From: G963678445 sp963678445 | GTDB taxonomy: Bacteria > Hydrogenedentota > Hydrogenedentia > Hydrogenedentales > G963678445 | Assembly (NCBI GenBank): GCA_963678445.1 | Contig: OY782877.1 | Location: forward strand, 2,976,001-3,040,000 | Reading direction: 5' to 3' | DNA: 64,000 nucleotides | Shown here: in pieces, positions 40,456 to 49,263 of the stretch | Numbering within the stretch: the stretch's first letter is position 1 | Layout of the letters: the number at the start of each line of letters is the position of its first letter | The notes under the pieces: generated by a model | The model's input: the letters and a program-made list of their open reading frames with translations, nothing else | Databases searched by the model: none | What the model was told of the DNA's origin: nothing | Program-made: the position numbers and the translations under genes

Positions 40456-41604
40456 CTAGCGTAGTTCTGGCACGTCGAGCCAGGTGCGTTTTTGCCAGCT
40501 TTCGAGGCCGAGTTCGGCGAGTTGGACGCCTTTGGCCCCTTCCCATAGGGTCCAGCGGAAGGGTTCGTCGAGCACGATGTGGCGCAGGAAGAGTTCCCAT
40601 TGGGCTTTGAAGGCATTGTCGTAGTTCTGGTTGTTGGGTACGGACGTCCAGCCGGCGTAAAAGTCGATGGGGTTGGGGATATCGGGGTTCCACACGGGTT
40701 TTGGGGTGTTGGCGTCGTGTTGGACGACGCAGTCGCGCAGTCCTGCAACAGCGGAGCCGTGGGTACCGTCTACCTGGATGGTGAGGAGGTCGTCGCGGCG
40801 AACGCGGGTGCACCAGGAGGAGTTGAAGTGGACGACGATGCCTTTATCTGTGGTGAAGGTGCTAAAGGCGGCATCGTCTGCGGTGGCGGGGTAGGGTTTG
40901 CTGTTTTCGTCGTAGCGTTGGGGAATGTGGGTAGCGCCGAAGCAGGACAGGGCGGTAATGTTACCGAAAAGGTTGTCGATGACGTAGCGCCAGTGGCAGA
41001 GCATGTCGATGATAATGCCGCCGCCGTCTTCTTTGCGGTAATTCCATGAGGGACGTTGTGCGGGCTGGTCTTCGCCGGTGAACACCCAGTAGCCGAATTC
41101 ACCGCGCACGGCGAGGATGTCGCCGAAGAAACCGGTATCGATCAGGTATTTCAGTTTGAGTAGGCCGGGCAGCCAGAGTTTGTCTTGCACGACGCCATGT
41201 TTGAGTCCTGCGGCGTCGGCCTGACGCGCCAGAGTCAGGGTGCTTTCGAGGCTGGCTGTAACGGGTTTCTCGCAGTAGACGTGTTTGCCTGCTGCGAGGG
41301 CCTTCTGTACGTCCTCAAATCGTCTGTCCGTGGTCTGCGCATCAAAATAGACGGTGTATTTTTCCTCTTTTAAGAGGGCGTCCAGATCAGTGGACCAGGG
41401 CAGGTCGCCGTGGGCTTCGGATAATGCACGCAGTTTGTTTTCGTTACGCCCTATCAGGACGGGTTCGGGGAAAATAACTTCGTTGTCATTGATTTTTACG
41501 CCGCCTGCATTACGGATTGCGACGATCGAGCGAATCAAGTGTTGGTTTGTCCCCATGCGTCCGGTGACGCCGTTCATGATGATGCCGACAGAGTGTTTTT
41601 TCAT
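40456..41604 (-). CDS. Gfo/Idh/MocA-family oxidoreductase
   Basis: This is a 382-residue NAD(P)-dependent dehydrogenase from the ATG at 41604; four codons upstream is an alternative ATG (41616). The Rossmann N-terminus reads VGIIMNGVTGRMG, a slightly altered GxGxxG loop. EKPVT, the conserved catalytic-loop motif with the essential lysine, is at about residue 110. The C-terminal sheet domain includes FTGEDQPAQRPSWNYRKEDGGGI. Members oxidise or epimerise sugars and inositols. It follows the GH88-like gene on the same strand by about 50 bases. A pathway that cleaves a uronide and then oxidises the sugar is plausible but inferred. Confidence 0.88.
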   Translation of the reverse strand: MKKHSVGIIMNGVTGRMGTNQHLIRSIVAIRNAGGVKINDNEVIFPEPVLIGRNENKLRALSEAHGDLPWSTDLDALLKEEKYTVYFDAQTTDRRFEDVQKALAAGKHVYCEKPVTASLESTLTLARQADAAGLKHGVVQDKLWLPGLLKLKYLIDTGFFGDILAVRGEFGYWVFTGEDQPAQRPSWNYRKEDGGGIIIDMLCHWRYVIDNLFGNITALSCFGATHIPQRYDENSKPYPATADDAAFSTFTTDKGIVVHFNSSWCTRVRRDDLLTIQVDGTHGSAVAGLRDCVVQHDANTPKPVWNPDIPNPIDFYAGWTSVPNNQNYDNAFKAQWELFLRHIVLDEPFRWTLWEGAKGVQLAELGLESWQKRTWLDVPELR

Positions 41605-41651
41605 AATGTATTCCATTTTTTATGGTTAAGGCTTTATTGTGTGCTATGTGG

Positions 41652-43052
41652 TTACCAACGAGGGTTGGTTTTATGGGCTAATGTTTTCGGTCCAAAAAAA
41701 TACAGGTTTTCGTCACCGCGTATTTCTCGCTGCAGATAGGTGGCCAGTTCCATGGCGTGGTAATCGCCCCACATGGAGGACTCACCGTAGGGCGTCTTGG
41801 CGCCTTTGGGAATATAGTCCCAATTGTTGGGGCGATGGTAGATGGAGTGAAGGAGTAAGCCCTGATGTTTAGGGTCTTCCGAGAGGTAGGGGGAAGAAAG
41901 CAGGGTGCGTGCGACGGTGAGGCCCGCCTGATAGTAGCGTTTCCCCTTTTGAGTTCTACCGAGATAGTCGCCCAGGCGCAGCAGGCCTTGGGCGGCGATG
42001 GCTGCGGCGGAACTATCCATAGGCTCGTAGGGATTTTGGGGGTCGGAGGCTTGCGTATAGGGTTCAGGAATATGCGCCAAGCCCGGTGCGCCGGTATCCC
42101 AGTAAGGGATGCCGTCGGTGGTGGTGTATTGCAGGTAGAAATCCGCAGTGGCTTTGGCGGCAGTCAGCATTTCCTGCACAATGTCGCCCTGGGTGTCCAA
42201 TGCACGCCAATGTTCCGCAGGGATGCTGCGGAAACACTCCAATTGTTCCGCACAGCCGAGCAGCACCCAGGCCAGACCGCGGGTCCAGGTGGTAAAGGGC
42301 GAGTAGCCCTGTTGTGTGCTGGGACAACGGTAGTTGCCGTCGGTCATGTTGAAGATGCTTTCATGTACGACGCGTCCGGAAATATCATAAGCATCACGTT
42401 TTTTGCCGTAGTAGACGTTGAAGCGCAGCGTGTTGCGGATATGCTCGATAGCGCGCGTCAACAGGGAAATAACGGCATCATTTTCCTCCATTAACACATG
42501 CCCCAAACGGTCTGCCAGAACGAGGGCGCGACAGGAGCGGATGGTGTCACTGAACAGGGAGTGGGGGCCGTTAAAGGAGTGGATATAGCCCGAACCATCG
42601 GCAATACGGCTCCAGCGTGCCGCTTGCACTGCCCCGGAGACTTTGAGGGCCAGTGCATAGTGCGCCAGAGCATCTTCATTCAGCGCGATACGCTCCTCCT
42701 GCATCAATCGCCATAACGTGCCATAGGTCGAAACATTGTTGAATCCATGATCATGCACGCCTATGTGGCTGATATGCGGCGCCATTTCTTCGACCGTATT
42801 TTTACGGCCCATTTCCAGGAAGGTGGTTTCACCGGTGGCGTCGAATTGCAGCAGTTGGCATCCATACATGAAGCCCTGTGTCCATTCTGTCCATCCACGG
42901 GTGATATAGCGTCCGCGTTGGGTGAAAACCGGCGTACCCTTGCTGCGGTCCCAGCTTTTGGCCAGGCGTTGGATTTTCTTTGCGGACAAGGCAAAGAAAC
43001 GTTCCAATTCAGGTTGTAATTGCGCCGGTTTCAGGCGCATATTAACGATCAT
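41652..43052 (-). CDS. GH88-like unsaturated glucuronyl hydrolase
   Basis: A 466-residue protein of (alpha/alpha)6-barrel type, without signal peptide. Recognisable GH88 features are GWTEWTQGFMYGCQLLQFDATG near residue 53 (in two parts), GVHDHGFNNVSTYG with the likely catalytic aspartate, FTTWTRGLAWVLLGCAEQL, and DSSAAAIAAQGLLRLG. GH88 enzymes remove unsaturated uronic acids left by polysaccharide lyases, in the cytoplasm. It is followed by the Gfo/Idh/MocA oxidoreductase gene, supporting a shared uronide pathway. Confidence 0.85.
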   Translation of the reverse strand: MIVNMRLKPAQLQPELERFFALSAKKIQRLAKSWDRSKGTPVFTQRGRYITRGWTEWTQGFMYGCQLLQFDATGETTFLEMGRKNTVEEMAPHISHIGVHDHGFNNVSTYGTLWRLMQEERIALNEDALAHYALALKVSGAVQAARWSRIADGSGYIHSFNGPHSLFSDTIRSCRALVLADRLGHVLMEENDAVISLLTRAIEHIRNTLRFNVYYGKKRDAYDISGRVVHESIFNMTDGNYRCPSTQQGYSPFTTWTRGLAWVLLGCAEQLECFRSIPAEHWRALDTQGDIVQEMLTAAKATADFYLQYTTTDGIPYWDTGAPGLAHIPEPYTQASDPQNPYEPMDSSAAAIAAQGLLRLGDYLGRTQKGKRYYQAGLTVARTLLSSPYLSEDPKHQGLLLHSIYHRPNNWDYIPKGAKTPYGESSMWGDYHAMELATYLQREIRGDENLYFFGPKTLAHKTNPRW

Positions 43053-43224
43053 TTTCGTTCTCCTTCCTGTATTTCAGTCTATGCGGTATGGGGACTATTT
43101 TACAGATCGGAGGCATTTGTTTAAAAGCTCCTGCTTAAGAGACTTGCTTCGTCTGATCCGTATATGCTTTGATCTGAGGCATAGTTTCAAAGCAAAGTCT
43201 TGTAGAGACAGAAGAGGGATTCTC

Positions 43225-43995
43225 ATGAAAGATACTGTGCGCAGTGGAGTTACACGTTCCCACACAGGAACGAAAGGAATATCGTTTCCATTTTTGTTGC
43301 AGTTGCGAAATTTGAGCGTGGTGCTTTCGCTTTTCCTGATAGTGATGCTGCTTGGCGTTTTAGCGGGGTGCAAACAAGCGCCGGAAAGTCGCAGGCATAA
43401 ACCAGGCACCCCGTTTAAGGCCGATCCGCAATCGCCTGCATTGGAGGAAGCGAGTATGGCGAAGGTGCATGTGTTGGATATTGGCGATGTGGAGGCGAAG
43501 ACGCGTGTTGAGCTTACCATTGACTCGGCCTTTCGTAGCGAGCAGTTCCAAGTGAACGAGATGCGGGACCTTCGAAAGAAACTGGCTATGGTGAATGCAA
43601 CAATTATCCCGCCGTTTCCGGAGCAACTACCGTTGGTTTTGGGTTTAGGCGTATATTCAGACTTCAGTACGACGCCGATCATCGTGAAGGGAACGTTGTT
43701 GCGTGATAAACAGCCGATAGATCGCTTCTACACGATCTTGGGACAAAATACGAAACATCCTCCTGTTCAGGACGCCAGCTGGCCGTTGGAGTTTACACTG
43801 GATGCGTTTAAAGATCTGGATACCCTTCCCGACACCTTTCTGCTGCATGCAGAGCTGGAGATTATTCTGATGCCGGAGGGTACGAATGAGGCGATGCTTG
43901 CACCGCAGAATATTGAAGCTGCAGATAAGGAAAGCAGCATTATACTTAGTAACCCCATTCGAATTGATCTGAAGAAAGAGGATGTAACGCCGTGA
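43225..43995 (+). CDS. Lipoprotein of unknown function
   Basis: The start is the ATG at 43225 with GAGGGA upstream; the frame is open further left, but without a ribosome binding site and antisense to the GH88-like gene. The 256-residue product has an unusually long positively charged N-region (about 30 residues) before the hydrophobic core and the lipobox LAGC (Cys49). The mature part is beta-rich (VHVLDIGDVEAKTRVELTID; PIIVKGTLLRDKQPIDRFYT). Its stop codon overlaps the GTG of the PIG-L gene (GTGA), so they are translationally coupled. No family recognised. Confidence 0.75.
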   Translation: MKDTVRSGVTRSHTGTKGISFPFLLQLRNLSVVLSLFLIVMLLGVLAGCKQAPESRRHKPGTPFKADPQSPALEEASMAKVHVLDIGDVEAKTRVELTIDSAFRSEQFQVNEMRDLRKKLAMVNATIIPPFPEQLPLVLGLGVYSDFSTTPIIVKGTLLRDKQPIDRFYTILGQNTKHPPVQDASWPLEFTLDAFKDLDTLPDTFLLHAELEIILMPEGTNEAMLAPQNIEAADKESSIILSNPIRIDLKKEDVTP

Positions 43996-44864
43996 ATATT
44001 CTTGCCATAGGGGCGCATCCAGACGATGCGGAGTTCTACGCGGGCGGCACATTATTGAAATGGGTGGAGGCGGGGCATTCCGTATGGGTCGTGTCCCTGA
44101 CCAATGGCGACATTGGTCATCATGAGATGGCGGGCGGCGCATTGGCGCAACGGCGTGCTGTAGAGGCGGCTACCTCGGCAAAACGAGGCGGATTTCACCA
44201 TCGTGTCCTGGATTTTCACGATGGCGAACTGTGTAATACCCTTGAAACGCGCAAGGCGGTGGTGCGTTTGATACGAGAAACCCAGGCCGATGTGGTGCTT
44301 ACACATCGCCCCTGGGATTACCACCCGGATCACCGGTACACCGCAATGATAGTGCAGGATGCAGCCTTTATGGTGACAGTGCCCTTTTTCTGTCCAGACA
44401 AACCGGCGCTGCAACAGAACCCCATCTTTTTCTACATGGTCGATGAATTTACCAAACCGATTCCCTTCCGTGCCGATATCGCCGTTGATGTGAGCGATGT
44501 CATGGATAAAAAATGGGAACTGCTCGACGCGATGCCATCGCAATTCTATGAATGGCTTCCCTGGCTTGATCATGCGTTGGACACAGTGCCAGACACCTCC
44601 GAAGCACGTAAGGATTGGTTGCGCAAACGCTATACACCACTGTATCAGGAAATCACCGCGCAGGCGCGTCCTGCTTTACAGCGCTGGTATGGAGAGACCC
44701 ACGCCCGTCAAGCAGCTTTTGCCGAGGGTTTTGAGATTTGTGAATACGGGGCGCAGCTTGATGAAGAAAAGATTCGTCGTCTGTTCCCATTTTTTCCTTC
44801 CGATACAGAAGGGATGCATGGAGCGGCCTTAACAGAAAAATCATCTATACCCGGACGGGGGTAA
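43992..44864 (+). CDS. PIG-L/LmbE-family deacetylase
   Basis: A 290-residue enzyme starting with GTG at 43992, overlapping the previous stop by 3 bases. Zinc ligands are in AHPDD (H9, D12) and YHPDH (H111, H114), the layout of N-acetylglucosaminyl deacetylases of the PIG-L fold. The segment HRPWDYHPDHRYT is well conserved in BshB/LmbE-type proteins. It would deacetylate an N-acetyl sugar in the cytoplasm. Coupling to a lipoprotein gene and closeness to a glycosyltransferase hint at cell-surface glycan modification, which is inferred. Confidence 0.9.
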   Translation: MNILAIGAHPDDAEFYAGGTLLKWVEAGHSVWVVSLTNGDIGHHEMAGGALAQRRAVEAATSAKRGGFHHRVLDFHDGELCNTLETRKAVVRLIRETQADVVLTHRPWDYHPDHRYTAMIVQDAAFMVTVPFFCPDKPALQQNPIFFYMVDEFTKPIPFRADIAVDVSDVMDKKWELLDAMPSQFYEWLPWLDHALDTVPDTSEARKDWLRKRYTPLYQEITAQARPALQRWYGETHARQAAFAEGFEICEYGAQLDEEKIRRLFPFFPSDTEGMHGAALTEKSSIPGRG

Positions 44865-44889
44865 GCAGGATTGTGAAGGAGTGGCGGAT

Positions 44890-45564
44890 ATGAGACGAAC
44901 TGTTGGAATGCTGGCCATTTTTTTGGGATGTGCCTTCCTGGGAATGGCGGACGAGTCGGCTATGACGATTACTTGCCCCGGGGAAGCTACCGTTACGGCA
45001 CCTCCTTCCAGCATGTTGTTCTACGTGAAGTATGCCAGCGAAGCCGATACCTTCGAAGCCGCAGCCCGCACCATGAAGGCTTTTCAAGAACGCTTGGAAA
45101 CGCTGTTGGCAGAGTATGAACTTCGTCCTGCCAAAATGACCCTTCTATCTCCCAATGTGCCTGATGTGAATACCGTTTCCTTCCAGGAGACAGTGCAGCT
45201 TCTATTTTCCATACCTGCCATGTCAGACAAAGAAGAGCGCATGCTGCGTTTTGCGCAACACTGTGACAAGATGCGGCAACTTGCCAATGCGTTACCATGC
45301 GAGCTTGTCGGACCTGAATTGAAAGTGGAGGATGAGGAGGCGTTGATGCGTGCTGCGGTTACCGCTGCCGCCGAACAAGCCTACCCAGCAGGAGAGGCGA
45401 TGGCGAATGCGACGCGCAGTATTATTTCCTCGGTAGAAGCCGTCCATGTGGATAGCATTTCTACCAATGGCGCTACGGGCCCTATTTCAGAGCGCTCAAA
45501 CCTGGCACAAGTTTCCTGTACCGCCAAAGTGCGCATTGTTTACACCACGCTACCGGCCAACTAA
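44890..45564 (+). CDS. Secreted SIMPL/DUF541-like protein
   Basis: A 224-residue protein from the ATG at 44890 (AAGGAG 8 bases upstream) with a signal peptide (MRRTVGMLAIFLGCAFLGMA). The mature protein opens MTITCPGEATVTAPPSS, similar to the SIMPL (DUF541) N-terminal strand, then has FEAAARTMKAFQERLETLL, a long helix, and a YELRPAKMTLLSPN segment. A central helical insertion and a C-terminal VSCTAKVRIVY strand fit that family. SIMPL proteins are periplasmic with diverse roles, so the match is moderate. It lies between the PIG-L gene and a glycosyltransferase, probably one operon. Confidence 0.65.
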   Translation: MRRTVGMLAIFLGCAFLGMADESAMTITCPGEATVTAPPSSMLFYVKYASEADTFEAAARTMKAFQERLETLLAEYELRPAKMTLLSPNVPDVNTVSFQETVQLLFSIPAMSDKEERMLRFAQHCDKMRQLANALPCELVGPELKVEDEEALMRAAVTAAAEQAYPAGEAMANATRSIISSVEAVHVDSISTNGATGPISERSNLAQVSCTAKVRIVYTTLPAN

Positions 45565-45604
45565 TGCAGACACCACTGCATAATAACGTGGAGGATACGC
45601 CCTG

Positions 45605-47386
45605 ATGCCTGCCTGCTGCGCCTATCTCGATAGATTCGTCGCAAAGATGGCGCATTGTCTGTGGTGTGCCCTGGGGATTGAGGGGCTCGATAAAAAAGAA
45701 AATGCGGGGACGATCCGCTGGGGCATTTTTTTCATCTTCCTGGCTATTTTTCTGCGCCTGTTCTTCTGGATCTACACCCATCGCGTATGGGAAGATGCGT
45801 TAATCACCTGTTTGCATGCCGAGAACTTCGTGCGAGGAATAGGGCTGACGCATTACCGCACAGGCCAGCCGCCTCTGCATGGTTTTACCAGTCCGCTCAG
45901 CGTACTTGTTCCCCTCATGGGTGACTTTATTCATCTGGGATTCGGCATCGAATTCATCAAACTCGTTGGCGCATTTTGCAGCGGTTTGACACTATGCTAC
46001 GCGCTGGGGATTTGCATACATCCCAAAACCAGACTTCCCCTTCCAGCGGCCGTTCTCGTTATGGGCTATCTCGCCTGTGAACACCACCAGATTCTCTGGG
46101 GGATGTCCGGCATGGAAACCCAGATCGTCGTTGCCATCCTGTTTATGTCCATCTACTACACCCTCGCCTGGAAACCGCTCGCATTAGAGCCGAACACTTC
46201 AAAAGGTGTCATAAAAAACGACGGTTCATTTCAGTCAGCGACGGCAAGGACCATACCTGTTGCTTGCGGTCGCTGGACCGCTTTAGGTATCAGTCTTGGG
46301 CTATGCATGCTCGCCCGTCCCGATTTCGCCTTTTGGACGGTTATTGTCGGGTGCTATATCCTCCTGAAAGACTACCGCCAATTTCCCAAAATAGTTGCGG
46401 TAGCGCTTGCCGTTTACCTGCCCTGGATTATCTTTACTACACTGTACTACGGCTCGCCCATTCCCAATACAATTTACGCCAAAGGACTGGGCTATCACAT
46501 CTGGTGGCAGGAGTCCCACCTGACCTTTGCCGACGTTAAACGTGAGATGTTGGACAGAGTTGTCGCCACCTACCTACCCAACACCTTATTCCAGGCGTTG
46601 GGTCCTTCTTTTGCCGGACATGGCACCGGTTTCCACGCCATTATTCCCGACAAAGGTATCATCGCCAACACCATGCTTTTCCTTGCGTTTTTAGGCGTGC
46701 TTCGTATTTTTATAAAGCGGATTTGGCTGCTTTTGCCAGCCGTCTTTTTTGTTGCCCTCTACAGCCTCTACTACATTTTCCTTGTCCCCTACGTCTTCGG
46801 TTGGTACCTCGTTCCCCTCATCGCCGTCACCCTGCTACTCAGTGCCCATGGCCTCACCTTCCTCGCCGACCTCCCTGCCTGCCGGCATCACCGCACACTA
46901 CTTCTCAGCGCTTTTACTACGCTCTACCTTCTCCTTATTGCAGGAATCCTCCCCATTACTTTCTCTACCGAAAAAGATATCCAGGAGCACATTGAAAACA
47001 AAGTGCGGAAGCCCCTTGCGCAATATCTGAACAAAGTTATGGGTCCTGACGAAAGTATCGGATGTGAGCCCCTTGGATATATTTCATACTATAGCCAACG
47101 CACCGTCTATGACTGGCCCGGACTGGCCAATCGCGCTGTTGTCGAATACAGCCGAAATCATCCAGACGCCCGCACCATGAATGACATGTTTGAACACTTC
47201 AGGCCCGATTACCTTGTGCTTCGTATGTACGAGTACAGCTACCTCAAGGAACACAAAGGCGGCTGGATCGATCGCGACTACCATATCATCAAGCAGTACC
47301 AAATCGCGCCCGAGGTCGAAAACACCATTGCACTTGCCGCCTATAATCCCGATCGTTATTTTCTACTGCTCAAGAAAAACGATTGA
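45605..47386 (+). CDS. Membrane glycosyltransferase (GT39/ArnT-like), interrupted in frame by a dispersed repeat
   Basis: A 593-residue protein with about a dozen hydrophobic helices. After helix 1 comes RVWEDALITCLHAENFVRG, with the acidic residue typical for the catalytic loop of polyprenyl-phosphate sugar transferases, and then FTSPLSVLV. Residues of about 197-230 (EPNTSKGVIKNDGSFQSATA and on to PVACGRWTALG) are encoded by the dispersed repeat copy F. They form an unusual hydrophilic loop between two helices that reads in frame without stops. A soluble C-terminal domain follows the last helix. It ends the cluster starting at 43225. Target unknown. Confidence 0.8.
   Translation: MPACCAYLDRFVAKMAHCLWCALGIEGLDKKENAGTIRWGIFFIFLAIFLRLFFWIYTHRVWEDALITCLHAENFVRGIGLTHYRTGQPPLHGFTSPLSVLVPLMGDFIHLGFGIEFIKLVGAFCSGLTLCYALGICIHPKTRLPLPAAVLVMGYLACEHHQILWGMSGMETQIVVAILFMSIYYTLAWKPLALEPNTSKGVIKNDGSFQSATARTIPVACGRWTALGISLGLCMLARPDFAFWTVIVGCYILLKDYRQFPKIVAVALAVYLPWIIFTTLYYGSPIPNTIYAKGLGYHIWWQESHLTFADVKREMLDRVVATYLPNTLFQALGPSFAGHGTGFHAIIPDKGIIANTMLFLAFLGVLRIFIKRIWLLLPAVFFVALYSLYYIFLVPYVFGWYLVPLIAVTLLLSAHGLTFLADLPACRHHRTLLLSAFTTLYLLLIAGILPITFSTEKDIQEHIENKVRKPLAQYLNKVMGPDESIGCEPLGYISYYSQRTVYDWPGLANRAVVEYSRNHPDARTMNDMFEHFRPDYLVLRMYEYSYLKEHKGGWIDRDYHIIKQYQIAPEVENTIALAAYNPDRYFLLLKKND
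46205..46281 (-). repeat. Dispersed palindromic repeat, copy F (inside a gene)
   Basis: On the minus strand the 77-bp copy runs GCGGTCCAGCGACCGCAAGC ... CCGTCGCTGACTG ... GTCGTTTTTTATGACACC. It is read in frame, antisense, by the glycosyltransferase gene and encodes part of a loop. Hairpin GCGGTC-GCTG-GACCGC lies at its right end. Confidence 0.75.
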
Positions 47387-47563
47387 TCTTCCTGTAGCCA
47401 TGCCCCGAGAAATTTTCTAAACGAAACGTTACCCCCGTTCGAAAAATTGAAATATCTACCAATATTCTTCTATAAGTAATATTGACAGATATCATGCGAA
47501 GGCGGAGAACCGACTCTTTGAAGAGCCGCAGGTAATCCTGCCGATTGCCAAAGGGATACGAAC

Positions 47564-48721
47564 ATGCTTCCAAAACGGTATGAATCATTCCTACACTTCC
47601 TTCGACGTGGGGGACTCCTGACCTTTGCAGGAATGCTGATTTTCATTTCTAATACCTGTGCAGATCCCCGCCTTGGCGATGCAGAAGCAGGCGAAAAACT
47701 ACGCCAGGAATTGCTCCGTCGTATGGACAGCTTCAAGAGTTTTCAATGCGTCTATACGGAAGAGACCGATGCCAAAATGGTGCTTGAACATCTGAAAATG
47801 AAGGTCACCTATCGATGGGAAGGAGATAATTTTTTTTGTCATCAAGTGTTGCAAGAGAAAGAAATTGATTATGGAGACGATGAAAATGCGGAACCTCCCT
47901 GGGATATTCTTACGGAGGCCTATGTGGATGGGAAAAGTTCCTTTCATGGGATGCGCGGGGGGCGAAAAAAAGCGGAAATAAATCGTTCAGGGAGATATTG
48001 GGATACCCATTGGGAGCCCTATTGTTTTATCGGTGGTGGAACTGCGCGGAGGACGCTCCTTGAGGATGGCTTGACATTGCTTATCGAACGGGATGATGTG
48101 CGAATGCTATTGCATTGGACAGATTTGGAGGAGGACTATGCATTCGGCATCCATATCTACCTTGACGAATTAAATCGTCCATATCGTATTGAGCGGGTAG
48201 TTCCGCCCCCCTGCCCTTTAGAGGAGATTCTCAAGCGGACGGATAAAAATATTGAAGAGGTATGCTTCATTTTCTCCCAATTGGAGTTGAGCGACTACCG
48301 CCAATTTGACGGTCTTTGGTTTCCATGCCATGGGAGTTATTCCGTGTATCAGTTGGAGGAGAATGATGCCAGGAAGTCAAGAATTCTCGATTTGCGGTAT
48401 GAGCATGGCGAGATCGAAAAATGCGATATGCATGTTCAGAAAATTTGTTTTGATCAAGCGCACCGTTCCCCCTTTTTCTCTTCAGAAGTTGCCATCGATC
48501 CTGAAACTATTCGTATCAATAAAGTGCTGACAAAGGCCGATTTTCAATTGGAAATTTCCAAACGGATTCCGACAAAAGATTGGAGTAAGGAAAAAGGGGA
48601 TAAAGACAGTTTTAGCTGGCAAGAATGGCGGGCAACCTACATCAGCCTTGCAACAGGGATAATCCTACTGAGCCTCCTGGCGTTGATTCGCAAGCTAAGC
48701 CGTACAAAAAAAAGACCCTGA
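47564..48721 (+). CDS. Membrane-anchored exported protein of unknown function
   Basis: A 385-residue protein with an N-terminal signal-like helix (LTFAGMLIFISNTCADP) and a C-terminal membrane helix (ATYISLATGIILLSLLALI) followed by KLSRTKKRP, so most of the protein faces the periplasm. The body begins KLRQELLRRMDSFKSFQCVYTE, reminiscent of LolA/outer-membrane lipoprotein carrier-like folds that start with a helix then antiparallel strands, but this is only a weak resemblance. AAAGGGA precedes the ATG. It stands alone, 177 bases past the glycosyltransferase. Confidence 0.7.
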   Translation: MLPKRYESFLHFLRRGGLLTFAGMLIFISNTCADPRLGDAEAGEKLRQELLRRMDSFKSFQCVYTEETDAKMVLEHLKMKVTYRWEGDNFFCHQVLQEKEIDYGDDENAEPPWDILTEAYVDGKSSFHGMRGGRKKAEINRSGRYWDTHWEPYCFIGGGTARRTLLEDGLTLLIERDDVRMLLHWTDLEEDYAFGIHIYLDELNRPYRIERVVPPPCPLEEILKRTDKNIEEVCFIFSQLELSDYRQFDGLWFPCHGSYSVYQLEENDARKSRILDLRYEHGEIEKCDMHVQKICFDQAHRSPFFSSEVAIDPETIRINKVLTKADFQLEISKRIPTKDWSKEKGDKDSFSWQEWRATYISLATGIILLSLLALIRKLSRTKKRP

Positions 48722-49263
48722 GAAATAAACGTTCCAATACACATGCCCACGCCATCCCCTACGAAAACCTGCCCCCGCTCCACTCCCCAACACAGACCAC
48801 AACGCTATGCGCCGCTACATCAAAAAGACGGTACTCGCTTATAAGAAAAGCACAGCATGCCACCTCCCTCACCCGACGCACCGCAACAAGCGAATTGCCC
48901 TGCATTAAGTCTCCCCGATTGCTCCATACAAGTCTGCGGGGGAGTTTCTTAATCCATATTAACATCTACATGAGAGAAATCATTAAAGTCTGTTGGACTA
49001 GTCAAAATGCCCCAAGGCGTTTAATCGTTTTCCACGTTCTTTAGTTCTGCCTTGTGATTCAGCCCGTGATTTGCGGAGTTTATTAACGGCTTCCTAGGTT
49101 CTGTCGCTTCTTGGACAAGTAAAAAGCCCATGGAAGCTCTTTTTCGCTTGAAAGACCGAAAAATTCTTTGTGATAATCTGGGACAGCTAGTGTGCGTTAG
49201 AAGTTGTGGTAGTGTACAGTAGATTTTCGAATAAAACTAAAAGAAAAGAGAACTGTTCAAAAA
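48722..49263. other. Left border of the A+T-rich island (542 bp)
   Basis: A C/A-rich stretch to about 48850 gives way to sequence visibly richer in A+T. A possible weak terminator pairs CTCCCCG (48911-48917) with CGGGGGAG (48937-48944), followed by TTTCTT. I see no gene: the open frame at 48625-49044 overlaps the previous gene, has no ribosome binding site and an odd composition. No direct repeat of the tRNA-fMet 3' end is found here. Confidence 0.45.
49148..49177 (+). promoter_or_regulatory. Putative extended -10 promoter of the island operon
   Basis: TTGAAA (49148-49153), 18 bases, then GATAAT (49172-49177) with a TG at the extended -10 position (49169-49170). It lies about 85 bases before the ATG of the SMEK-domain gene. 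Confidence 0.5.

Noticed and set aside
42922..43224. 100-codon upstream extension of the lipoprotein gene at 43225
   Set aside because: It is antisense to the start of the GH88-like gene, lacks a ribosome binding site, and would bury the lipoprotein signal.
48625..49044. 139-codon frame at the left border of the island
   Set aside because: It starts inside the previous gene, has no ribosome binding site, and its composition (Thr/Pro/His-rich) is unlike real neighbours.
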